Positions 1 to 5,328 of a DNA stretch of 14,804 nucleotides are shown piece by piece (position 1 is the stretch's first letter; each line of letters starts with the position of its first letter). This DNA comes from UBA1435 sp041663285. Lineage in GTDB: Bacteria > Patescibacteriota > Microgenomatia > UBA12405. Location: contig JBAZSP010000024.1 in assembly GCA_041663285.1 (NCBI GenBank), positions 1 to 14,804 of the forward strand, read 5' to 3'. Made by a program: the position numbers and the translations under genes. Below the pieces are notes generated by a model. That model had not been told where the DNA came from and did no database searches. It saw only the letters and a program-made list of their open reading frames with translations.

Positions 1-1031
1 GATGGAGAGAAATCCCCGACGAAGAAAGACTGATAAAACAGGAGGTGGAGGAAGACGATATTGCCCGGATTGTGGCTAAATGGACCGGCATTCCGGCGAC
101 CAGAATGATGAAATCGGAGAGTGAAAAATTAAAGAACCTGGAAGAAATTATCGGATTAAGAGTAGTGGGGCAGGACGAGGCGGTTAGGGCGGTAGCCAAC
201 GCAGTCAGAAGGTCAAGACTGCATATAGGGGAAGAAAATAAACCAATAGCCACTTTTTTGTTTTTGGGGCCAACCGGGGTGGGCAAAACCGAAACCGCCA
301 AGGCGCTGGCAGAACAATTATTTAATGACGAAAAGGCGGTAATAAGGATCGACATGACCGAATACAGCGAAGCCCATACGGTGGCCAGGCTTATTGGGGC
401 GCCACCGGGATATGTAGGCTACGACGAGGGCGGACAGTTAACCGAAGCAGTAAGACGAAAGCCGTATTCAGTGATACTTTTAGATGAAATCGAAAAAGCC
501 CATCCGCAGATTTTTAACGTTTTCTTGCAGATGTTTGATGAAGGCAGGCTGACGGACGGTAAGGGCAAAACGGTGGATTTTAGCAATACGGTGATTATTA
601 TGACATCAAATATCGGGTCGGAGATAATTCAATCTTATACGGGCAAGGATGAAAAACTAATGGAGGGTGAGGTGAGGGAGTTAGTGGGGCACAGTTTTAG
701 GCCGGAGTTTTTGAATCGGATAGACCAAATAATAATTTTTAAAAGACTAAGTGAAAAAATGCTGCAAAAGATTGTGGACATCCAACTGGAGCTAATCGGG
801 CAAAGACTTCGGGAGCAAGGAATAGTGATAACAGTAACAAGCAAAGCCAAAACTTGGCTGGCGAAGAATGGATATGACCCGGTGTTTGGAGCCAGGCCGC
901 TTAAGCGGCTGATCCAGAGTGAGATATTGGATGAAGTGGCGAGTTTGATGTTGGGGCTGGCGGAAGGGGCAAGTGCCGGGATGGTGGTGGATGAAAGAAG
1001 AGGGAAGCTGGTGGTGGAATTGATGGAATAA
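1..1031 (+). CDS. clpB: Hsp100 AAA+ chaperone ATPase, ClpB-like, C-terminal part (5' truncated)
   Basis: This is the second nucleotide-binding half of a Clp/Hsp100 unfoldase; the frame is open to the window edge (in-frame codons from base 3). Visible in order: the linker segment KWTGIP, the entry VVGQDEAV, Walker A GPTGVGKT (bases 267-290), the pore-loop segment GAPPGYVGYDEGG, Walker B VILLDEIE (bases 471-494), the sensor TSNIGS, the arginine-finger region FRPEFLNRID, and the sensor-2 motif GARPLKR. The RLTDGKGKTVDF stretch is ClpB-like. The segment between TSNIGS and FRPEFLNR has no [LIV]-G-[FL] tripeptide of the kind ClpA/ClpC/ClpX use to dock ClpP. I therefore infer a protease-independent disaggregase (refolding of aggregates with DnaK) rather than ClpC. 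The N-terminal domains that would settle this are outside the window. Confidence 0.9.
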   Translation, partial: WREIPDEERLIKQEVEEDDIARIVAKWTGIPATRMMKSESEKLKNLEEIIGLRVVGQDEAVRAVANAVRRSRLHIGEENKPIATFLFLGPTGVGKTETAKALAEQLFNDEKAVIRIDMTEYSEAHTVARLIGAPPGYVGYDEGGQLTEAVRRKPYSVILLDEIEKAHPQIFNVFLQMFDEGRLTDGKGKTVDFSNTVIIMTSNIGSEIIQSYTGKDEKLMEGEVRELVGHSFRPEFLNRIDQIIIFKRLSEKMLQKIVDIQLELIGQRLREQGIVITVTSKAKTWLAKNGYDPVFGARPLKRLIQSEILDEVASLMLGLAEGASAGMVVDERRGKLVVELME

Positions 1032-1047
1032 TTGGGAAATGAAATAA

Positions 1048-1068
1048 GATTTACGATTTACGATTTAT
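1048..1068. repeat. Three tandem copies of a 7-mer (GATTTAC) after clpB
   Basis: GATTTAC is repeated three times, the last copy ending in T. It lies in the 143-bp gap between clpB and the MFS gene. The rest of the gap holds a weak hairpin (CCTTT/AAAGG near 1106-1120) and a -10-like TAAAAT at 1160-1165. No terminator with a T-run is visible. Confidence 0.5.
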
Positions 1069-1174
1069 GAATAACACCTTAAATTCAAATCTGTCACTAG
1101 CTCTCCCTTTGAAAAAAAGGACAGATGGGGTAAATCGGAATGCTGGGATTTTAAAGTGATAAAATGGTCGCAGG

Positions 1175-2440
1175 ATGGTGAGTTTTTTAAAAAGATGGCT
1201 GCCGGAAGTGGATAATCACCAAGTCAGGTGGTACTACTTAACTTCGATACTGCTGGATATTTGGTTTGTAGAGGCGATTTGGTATTTTTATTGGGGAAAG
1301 TTTGGTAATTACCAAGCAGTTGGCACGGTGCTGGCTATTTTGACAATTGTTTGGGTAATATTGGAAATACCGACAGGGCTGTTTGCCGACAAATTTGGAC
1401 GGAGGAAGTCGACAGTTTTGGGAGTCGGAATAATGGCCGGTGGAGCAATAATCATGGCCGGCGGCCAAAATATGGCTTGGCTGGTGGTAGGGGGATTTTT
1501 GGAAAACGTCGGAAGAGCTTTTGTGTCGGGGGCAATGGAAGCGCTGGTTTACGAAGATATAAAGGTAAAATATAAGGGAAAGGCAGACGATATTTACGGA
1601 CGGGTAGTGGCGGCCAGATTAAGATGGCAAATACTGGGGTACGGGCTGTCGGTGGCTGTCGGAGGATTTTTATTTGAAATATATTTTAGGTTAGCTCACA
1701 TTTTTCAGGCAATCGCCATCGGGACGGCTTTTTGGGCAAGTAGCCACCTGAAAGAGGCCGGGGTAAGGCTTCGAAAAGATGAAAAAGTTGATTATGTGGC
1801 TGGTTTCAGGCAATTATTATCTAAAAAAATGAGTTTATATGTAGTGCCGTTACTGGTAGCGGGAATTTTGATTTATATTTATGACTGGGGATTATCTAAA
1901 CCAAATATTGCCTTAAAGTTCGGACTCGGTTATCAGGCACAGGGAATATTATTTGGACTTATGGGAGTGGCGGATGCCATGCTGCTGGGGCAATTTAGCA
2001 AATGGCGGAAAAAAGTGGGAGACTACCGGAGCATTTATCTTATTAATATGCTGGTGGCCGGTGGGTTTTGGGCGGCTGGCTGGGTGACAGGCTATTTGGG
2101 ACTGACAATACTGCTGATGATGGAGTTGGTAACGGCTTGGGGAGCGGCCGTAGGCTCGGTAATTACAAACAAATACATCGGATCGAAATACCGGGCGACA
2201 GTCTTATCGACCGTCGAATTTGTGAGTAAGATACCGTTTGTGCTGACAGCGCCACTGGCGGGAAGGTTGATAGATTTGGGAAAAATAGATAGTTTTCACC
2301 GGGGAATCGGAGGGCTGGGGATAATGGTGGGGGTGGTGGCATATCTGGTATTAAAAGATGATAGAGCCAGCAAGGGAAAAACCGCTTTCGCCAAAGCTGT
2401 GGCAGGCCGGTATAATATGAACAGCAGGAAGTGCCCATAG
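1175..2440 (+). CDS. Major facilitator superfamily (MFS) transporter
   Basis: A 421-residue polytopic membrane protein with about twelve hydrophobic segments, the usual MFS length. The diagnostic motif between helices 2 and 3 is present as GLFADKFGRRKS (residues 68-79). A charged central loop (about residues 195-210, rich in K/R/E/D) separates the two six-helix halves. The substrate cannot be told; proton-driven efflux of a small molecule is the family default. The ATG at 1175 follows TAAAAT (1160-1165) by 9 nt, so the leader is very short. The last roughly 15 codons have lost helical character and contain a TATAAT (2411-2416). The stop codon TAG (2438-2440) is built from bases 8-10 of the following tRNA-Arg, so the gene overlaps the tRNA by 10 nt. 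Confidence 0.9.
   Translation: MVSFLKRWLPEVDNHQVRWYYLTSILLDIWFVEAIWYFYWGKFGNYQAVGTVLAILTIVWVILEIPTGLFADKFGRRKSTVLGVGIMAGGAIIMAGGQNMAWLVVGGFLENVGRAFVSGAMEALVYEDIKVKYKGKADDIYGRVVAARLRWQILGYGLSVAVGGFLFEIYFRLAHIFQAIAIGTAFWASSHLKEAGVRLRKDEKVDYVAGFRQLLSKKMSLYVVPLLVAGILIYIYDWGLSKPNIALKFGLGYQAQGILFGLMGVADAMLLGQFSKWRKKVGDYRSIYLINMLVAGGFWAAGWVTGYLGLTILLMMELVTAWGAAVGSVITNKYIGSKYRATVLSTVEFVSKIPFVLTAPLAGRLIDLGKIDSFHRGIGGLGIMVGVVAYLVLKDDRASKGKTAFAKAVAGRYNMNSRKCP
2411..2416 (+). promoter_or_regulatory. -10 element of tRNA-Arg, inside the MFS 3' end
   Basis: A perfect TATAAT lies 14 nt before the first base of tRNA-Arg, within the last codons of the MFS gene. No good -35 is seen (best is TTTCGC at 2386-2391, 19 nt spacing). 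This would allow tRNA transcription independent of the transporter. Confidence 0.5.
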
Positions 2441-2502
2441 TTAAACGGATATAACACTCCCCTCCGAAGGGAGCATTGGAGGTTCAATTCCTCTTGGGCA
2501 CA
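2431..2502 (+). tRNA. tRNA-Arg, anticodon CCG
   Basis: A full cloverleaf can be folded by hand. Acceptor GTGCCCA (2431-2437) pairs with TGGGCAC (2495-2501), with discriminator A2502. D stem is GTTA/TAAC. Anticodon stem is CTCCC (2457-2461)/GGGAG (2469-2473) around the loop CTCCGAA, giving anticodon CCG at 2464-2466, which reads CGG. Variable loop is 4 nt. T stem is GGAGG/CCTCT (one G-U) around TTCAATT. CCA is not encoded. There is no hairpin terminator after it, only an AT-rich stretch. Confidence 0.93.
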
Positions 2503-2507
2503 CTATA

Positions 2508-2545
2508 TTTAATTTCTAATTTATAATTTCTAATTTCTAAACAAT
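2508..2545. repeat. AT-rich short tandem-like repeat (AATTTCTA-type units)
   Basis: After tRNA-Arg the sequence runs through degenerate TAATTTCTAA / AATTTATA units, then further A/T-only sequence to about 2606. It has no coding capacity. It might act as a T-rich transcript end for the tRNA, but no stem is present. Confidence 0.5.
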
Positions 2546-2620
2546 TTTTAATATCAAATTTTTAATTTTAAAACCAAAACAATTTAATTGATTAATTAAG
2601 AAAAATTAGGAAGATAACCC

Positions 2621-2657
2621 CTGGTTGCCCGAGCGTGAAGGCTTGGCCGGTTAGCAA
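2621..2657 (+). other. Hairpin in the Nudix gene leader (possible degenerate tRNA arm)
   Basis: CCGAGC (2629-2634) pairs with GCTTGG (2641-2646) around a 6-nt loop. The stem can be extended by TTGC/GCAA (2625-2628 with 2654-2657) or by CTGG/CCGG. The string TTGCCCGAGCGTGAAGGC resembles the D-arm region of class II (Leu/Ser) tRNAs, but no anticodon or T arm follows, so this is not an intact tRNA. It lies about 40-70 nt upstream of the Nudix start. Confidence 0.35.
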
Positions 2658-2693
2658 GAGAGGTAAAATAGGAGCTATAGAAGTTTTTTGAAT

Positions 2694-3224
2694 ATGTTAA
2701 AAAAACCAACAAAAATTAGCGATGACCTGTATTACGATGAAAGATCGGCCGGAGGGATCGTATTTAAAAATGAAAATGGAAAAGTTCTTTGGCTGGTAAT
2801 TAAAACGGCGGCAAATAATAAAGGCAGGCGGATAGGCCAGGGACTAGGCAAAAACCCAGTCTCGGTTTACAAATTCCCAAAAGGGCATCTTAAGGATAAC
2901 GAGTTTTTGAAGCAGGCGGCTTTGAGAGAGGTGGAAGAAGAGGGTGGAATAAAAGCGGAAATTATTACTAAGATAGGTTCAAATAATTATATTATCTGGG
3001 ATAAATTACAGAAAAGGAAAATAATTAAAAAGGTTACTTTCTTTTTGATGGAGTATCGGGAAGACAGCAGCTTAAAACATTTTGATATGGAGCTGGTGCT
3101 TGACAGGTTGTGGCTCCCCTACCAGGAAGCCGGAGACAGGCTGGCCTATGATTCAGAAAAAGTGCTGCTGGGAAAGGCAAAATATAGACTGGAGCAGTAT
3201 CTAAAAACAATAACTAATTTTTAG
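2694..3224 (+). CDS. Nudix (MutT-type) hydrolase
   Basis: A complete Nudix box GX5EX7REUXEEXGU is present at residues 64-86 (G64, E70, R78, E79, E82, E83, G85), so the Mg-binding glutamates are intact. The fold-typical lead-in SAGGIVFK (residues 18-25) and KFPKGHL just before the box are also clear. Members cleave X-linked nucleoside diphosphates (damaged dNTPs, Ap4A, nucleotide sugars); the substrate cannot be assigned here. There is an insertion of about 20 residues, rich in K/G/N, between the first strand and the box. I take ATG 2694; an in-frame TTG at 2688 is also possible. Unlike most genes here it seems to have a true leader, with TAAAAT (2664-2669) 24 nt upstream and the hairpin at 2621-2657 before that. 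Confidence 0.92.
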   Translation: MLKKPTKISDDLYYDERSAGGIVFKNENGKVLWLVIKTAANNKGRRIGQGLGKNPVSVYKFPKGHLKDNEFLKQAALREVEEEGGIKAEIITKIGSNNYIIWDKLQKRKIIKKVTFFLMEYREDSSLKHFDMELVLDRLWLPYQEAGDRLAYDSEKVLLGKAKYRLEQYLKTITNF

Positions 3225-3225
3225 A

Positions 3226-3254
3226 TTGTCTTTTTAGGGCTATTGCGGTAGAAT
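3226..3254 (+). promoter_or_regulatory. Promoter of the vapBC pair (leaderless)
   Basis: TTGTCT (3226-3231), a 17-nt spacer, then TAGAAT (3249-3254), which ends 6 nt before ATG 3261. Transcription would start at or next to the A of the start codon. The same TTGTCT-17-TAnnnT-6-ATG layout recurs at 14044-14079. Confidence 0.75.
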
Positions 3255-3260
3255 GATTGT

Positions 3261-3491
3261 ATGAACAGACTAGTAACCATTACGCCAAAATTTCAAATAC
3301 ATATACCAACGGCAATCAGAAAAAAGGTCGGGATAAAGGGTCATGGCATGGCAAAAATTACGGTCAGAAAGGGAAAAATCATCCTGGAACCGTTAAAGGA
3401 TGAAATATCGGTGTTGGCGGGAAAATATAAAGTAAAGAAAATTATCCCAGCAAGCAAGTTACGGGAAAAGATTGATTATTCAAAATGGTAA
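3261..3491 (+). CDS. vapB: AbrB/SpoVT-domain antitoxin (VapB-like)
   Basis: A 76-residue basic protein. Residues 3-45 form the AbrB/MazE swapped-hairpin DNA-binding fold: LVTITPKFQIHIPTAIRK, then a second strand pair KITVRKGKIILEPL. The C-terminal 25 residues are the expected toxin-neutralising tail. It overlaps the PIN-domain gene by 7 nt (ATGGTAA), the usual toxin-antitoxin coupling. Such antitoxins normally bind their own promoter with the toxin, so autoregulation at 3226-3254 is expected; I saw no clear palindromic operator there. Symbol assigned by family and arrangement. Confidence 0.88.
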   Translation: MNRLVTITPKFQIHIPTAIRKKVGIKGHGMAKITVRKGKIILEPLKDEISVLAGKYKVKKIIPASKLREKIDYSKW

Positions 3492-3907
3492 GGTTGTTTT
3501 TGGATACGAATATTTGGGTAACATATTTGACCCAAAGAAATGAAAAGGAAGGAAGATCGATAAATAAACTGTTCGGGTTGATTAAATTAGGAAAAATAAT
3601 TCCCTATTGCTCCAACATCGTGTTTTTGGAAATATTTTTTGTGATGGTGTCGTTATATAAATTTGAAAAATCAACAGTAGCGGAGGATATTAGAAAATTC
3701 CTAAATTTGAGAAACTTGGTAATCGTGGAAAAAACTAATACCAGGCTGGCGTTTGAATATTTACAGAAATATGGAGTAAAACTGGCCGATGCGTTTATTG
3801 CTACTCAAGTTCCGAAGAAGGTGGTGATGGTGACCAGTGACAAAGAGTTTAAAAAGCTTAAGTTCTTGGAAACAGCCGTACCGGATGAGATAATTGGCAT
3901 GTTTTAA
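3485..3907 (+). CDS. vapC: PIN-domain ribonuclease toxin (VapC-like)
   Basis: A 140-residue PIN domain with the full acidic quartet expected of an active Mg-dependent RNase: D7 in FLDTN, E49 in VFLEI, D102 in LADAFIA and D119 in TSDKEF. Toxins of this family cut tRNA or rRNA when released from their antitoxin. Its start codon lies inside the antitoxin's last codons and no Shine-Dalgarno is visible, so translation probably relies on termination-reinitiation. tRNA-Ser follows 240 bp downstream, which may be coincidence. Confidence 0.9.
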   Translation: MVRLFLDTNIWVTYLTQRNEKEGRSINKLFGLIKLGKIIPYCSNIVFLEIFFVMVSLYKFEKSTVAEDIRKFLNLRNLVIVEKTNTRLAFEYLQKYGVKLADAFIATQVPKKVVMVTSDKEFKKLKFLETAVPDEIIGMF

Positions 3908-3924
3908 CAATCTGTCTGAAAGAG

Positions 3925-4080
3925 TCCGCCTTCGCCCTTCGACAGGCTCAGGGCTACGGCGGATAAATCGGACCCGCCGGCAGAAGCTATCGCTTCAGCG
4001 ATTGCGGGCAGGTAGTGGTTTCCCGACGTGAAGTCGGGATCTCCACTTCGTTTCGACATTCCACCCTACAAAGTTTAGGG
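3925..4080. other. GC-rich noncoding region with four hairpins upstream of tRNA-Ser
   Basis: No ORF is supported. Four hairpins follow one another: TCCGCC..GCCCT/AGGGC..GGCGGA (3925-3963); CCCGC..ATCGCT/AGCGAT..GCGGG (3973-4008); TCCCGAC/GTCGGGA with loop GTGAA (4021-4039); CCCTA/TAGGG (4064-4080). None has a T-run, so these are not ordinary terminators. The base composition stands out sharply from the AT-rich surroundings. It may be a degenerate mobile or repeat element, or a structured RNA; I cannot match it to a known RNA family. Confidence 0.6.
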
Positions 4081-4099
4081 GTTAAAATAGGCTAATCTG

Positions 4100-4139
4100 C
4101 CCGCCTTCGTCATTTAATAAATAAATGACTACGGACGGG
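4100..4139. repeat. Palindromic element immediately upstream of tRNA-Ser
   Basis: CCCG (4100-4103) pairs with CGGG (4136-4139), and GTCATTTA with TAAATGAC around the loop ATAAA, with a small internal loop between. It ends 4 nt before the tRNA. Its arms (CCGCCTTCG on the left, CTACGG.CGG on the right) match those of the hairpin at 3925-3963, so the two look like members of one repeat family. Confidence 0.6.
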
Positions 4140-4143
4140 TTAA

Positions 4144-4228
4144 GGAGGAGTCGGATAGTGGTTCATTCCACACGCTTGGAAAGCGTGCGTCCCACAAGGA
4201 CTCGCGAGTTCGAATCTCGCCTCCTCCG
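4144..4228 (+). tRNA. tRNA-Ser, anticodon GGA
   Basis: A class II tRNA. Acceptor GGAGGAG (4144-4150) pairs with CTCCTCC (4221-4227), with discriminator G4228, the serine identity base. Anticodon stem is CACGC/GCGTG around TTGGAAA, giving GGA (reads UCC/UCU). The long variable arm is CGTCC-CACAA-GGACT. T arm is GCGAG-TTCGAAT-CTCGC. CCA is not encoded. A strong terminator follows within 35 nt. Confidence 0.95.
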
Positions 4229-4238
4229 CTTACTAAAT

Positions 4239-4263
4239 AATCGGGCTTGATGCCCGATTTTTT
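4239..4263 (+). terminator. Intrinsic terminator of tRNA-Ser
   Basis: ATCGGGC (4240-4246) and GCCCGAT (4252-4258) form a perfect stem with loop TTGAT, extended by A-T pairing and followed by a run of six T (4258-4263). This is the cleanest terminator in the window. Confidence 0.92.
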
Positions 4264-4274
4264 AGTGATCAAAT

Positions 4275-4338
4275 GGCGAGATGAGAAGCAAGACGCGAAG
4301 CGGCAGTCCAGCGAGTGAAACGAGTCGGAAATCTCGCC
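4275..4338. repeat. Inverted repeat spanning the gap between tRNA-Ser terminator and its partial copy
   Basis: GGCGAGAT (4275-4282) is the exact reverse complement of ATCTCGCC (4331-4338), leaving a 48-nt loop rich in CGAAGCGG / CGAGTGAAACGAG motifs. The right arm is part of the duplicated tRNA 3' end. No coding potential is seen. Confidence 0.5.
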
Positions 4339-4346
4339 TCCTCCGC
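4330..4346 (+). repeat. Partial copy of the tRNA-Ser 3' end (att-like direct repeat)
   Basis: AATCTCGCCTCCTCCGC here is identical over 17 nt to 4213-4229, which is the T-loop end, T stem, 3' acceptor strand, discriminator and one further base of tRNA-Ser. Immediately upstream, CGAGTCGGAA resembles the tRNA's CGAGTTCG, so a degenerate T arm can be folded. Duplicated tRNA 3' ends are a classic mark of site-specific integration, but only 117 nt separate the copies and no integrase is visible. Confidence 0.65.
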
Positions 4347-4446
4347 CTTCGCTCTCCGAAGCCTGAAAGGCGTAGGAGGGATTCGTCCGACGGTTTGGAG
4401 ATCCTTCATAGTCATATAGCTCCCTGCTTCGGCGGACACAGTCCGC
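4337..4446. other. Structured noncoding stretch before the GIY-YIG gene
   Basis: CCTC-CGCCTT pairs with AAGGCG-TA-GGAGG (4340-4379); within it CTTCG/CGAAG (4347-4361) can form an alternative small hairpin. A second perfect hairpin GCGGAC-ACA-GTCCGC lies at 4432-4446. The left arm carries the CCGCCTTCG motif also seen at 3926 and 4101. No ORF is supported in 4229-4464; the GIY-YIG frame is open only back to 4420, with no start codon before 4465. Confidence 0.5.
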
Positions 4447-4464
4447 AATAATGTAATATTAATT

Positions 4465-4701
4465 GTGTGGTATGTTTATATTCTCAAATGCAACAATGGA
4501 CAAATTTATACTGGGTGCACGAGTGATTTGAAAGAAAGACTAGAAAGACATAAAAATGGAAATGTATCTGCAACAAAGCCGCTGTTACCAATCAAACTAA
4601 TTTGGTATGCCTGTTTTGTTGATAAATATAAGGCATTCGGGTTCGAGAGATACTTGAAGTCTGGATCCGGAAAAGCGCTAGCACAAAAAAGACTAATTTA
4701 A
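4465..4701 (+). CDS. Small GIY-YIG domain protein (UPF0213/YhbQ type)
   Basis: A 78-residue single-domain protein. The start is WYVYILKCNNGQIYTGCT, containing the (G/V)YI and YTG pair of the GIY-YIG fold, followed by the basic helix DLKERLERH (conserved R) and a C-terminal AFGFERYLKSGSG in which the glutamate is the likely metal ligand. It lacks the UvrC or DNA-binding extensions of repair and homing enzymes, so the role is unclear; structure-specific nicking is possible. GTG is chosen because the domain begins right there and TAATAT (4454-4459) ends 5 nt upstream, matching the leaderless pattern in this window. Its position just after the tRNA-Ser duplication is notable. Confidence 0.88.
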   Translation: MWYVYILKCNNGQIYTGCTSDLKERLERHKNGNVSATKPLLPIKLIWYACFVDKYKAFGFERYLKSGSGKALAQKRLI

Positions 4702-4738
4702 TTAACGGTTTCTAACTGTGTCAATGGTTCGTCACTGA

Positions 4739-4744
4739 TATAAT
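4739..4744 (+). promoter_or_regulatory. -10 element for the LMW phosphatase-like gene (leaderless)
   Basis: A perfect TATAAT ends 6 nt before ATG 4751. The -35 is weak (ACTGTG region near 4715). Confidence 0.65.
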
Positions 4745-4750
4745 TTACTA

Positions 4751-5188
4751 ATGATAATTCATTTCGTATGCTTGGGGAATATTTACAGGAGCCGGTTGGC
4801 GGAGACATATCTTAATTCAAAGAAATTACCCAATGTCACAGTTATTTCATCAGGCATAAGCGCATCCGAAAACTGTAACCGACCAATTTCATGGTTGACT
4901 CAACGACTTTTTGAGGTGGATAAACTGGTACCGTTTCAAAAACCCAATTGGACCCAAACAAATGAAGAACTTTTGAAGTCGGCGGATTTAACAATTTTTT
5001 TTGATAAAGGTTATTATCAATATTGTGTTGAAAATCTTGGATTTAATTCGAATAATTTCGAAATTTGGGAGGTGGCTGACCTTGATGGCAACATAAGAGA
5101 AACTTTAGAAAAAATTAAGGTAACTGAGGAATCGTTTAAGTTGATAAAGGAAAAAATTGATAGTTTGATTGAGCGTAAAAAGTTCTAA
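4751..5188 (+). CDS. Low-molecular-weight protein tyrosine phosphatase-like protein
   Basis: 145 residues, the usual LMW-PTP length. The phosphate-binding loop C-X5-R-S opens the protein: C7 LGNIY R13 S14 within FVCLGNIYRSRLAE. The canonical loop is CLGNICRS, so the second cysteine (which forms a protective disulfide in some members) is Tyr here. The C-terminal acid loop appears as VADLDG (about residues 108-113), replacing the usual DPY-type motif; D110 would be the general acid. The aromatic residues after it that contact phosphotyrosine are missing, so the substrate may not be phosphotyrosine; arsenate reductase-like or other phosphatase activity is possible. Confidence 0.82.
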   Translation: MIIHFVCLGNIYRSRLAETYLNSKKLPNVTVISSGISASENCNRPISWLTQRLFEVDKLVPFQKPNWTQTNEELLKSADLTIFFDKGYYQYCVENLGFNSNNFEIWEVADLDGNIRETLEKIKVTEESFKLIKEKIDSLIERKKF

Positions 5189-5206
5189 CCACCTGATTCG
5201 AATAGC

Positions 5207-5222
5207 TCATCATAAATGATGA
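5207..5222. repeat. 16-bp palindrome between phosphatase-like and TmrB-like genes
   Basis: TCATCAT-AA-ATGATGA is a perfect inverted repeat in the 140-bp gap, about 95 nt before the -10 of the next gene. There is no T-run, so it is not a terminator; it could be a protein-binding site or chance in AT-rich DNA. Confidence 0.35.
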
Positions 5223-5315
5223 TACGAGACGGTTTAATTACATGAAATGCATTTAGGACACGGTGGTAATGTAGACATAATTTCTGCGGAAAAAAGGAGT
5301 ATCGGTTAGTTTTAG

Positions 5316-5321
5316 TATAAT
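5316..5321 (+). promoter_or_regulatory. -10 element for the TmrB-like gene (leaderless)
   Basis: TATAAT ends 7 nt before ATG 5329. An earlier in-frame ATG at 5320 overlaps the -10 itself and so cannot be in the transcript from this promoter, which decides the start. Confidence 0.7.
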
Positions 5322-5328
5322 GCTGGCT

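Noticed and set aside
1..1031. ClpC rather than ClpB.
   Set aside because: No ClpP-docking tripeptide is seen between the sensor and the FRPEFLNR motif, and RLTDGKGKTVDF fits ClpB; not final because the N-terminal half is missing.
2508..2606. CRISPR-like repeat array in the AT-rich stretch.
   Set aside because: The units are only 7-10 nt, degenerate and without spacers of constant length; there are no cas genes.
2621..2660. A second tRNA (Leu or Ser) upstream of the Nudix gene.
   Set aside because: Only a D-arm-like part is present; no anticodon stem, T arm or acceptor pairing follows.
4021..4039. TCCCGAC/GTCGGGA hairpin as a terminator for vapBC.
   Set aside because: It is followed by TCTCCACTTCG rather than a T-run and lies 110 nt after the vapC stop.
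4229..4464. A longer N-terminal extension of the GIY-YIG protein into the repeat region.
   Set aside because: The frame is closed by TAG at 4417-4419 and has no start codon between there and GTG 4465.
5207..5222. Palindrome TCATCATAAATGATGA as a terminator of the phosphatase-like gene.
   Set aside because: It has a two-base loop, only A/T-leaning pairs and no T-run; kept only as a low-confidence repeat.
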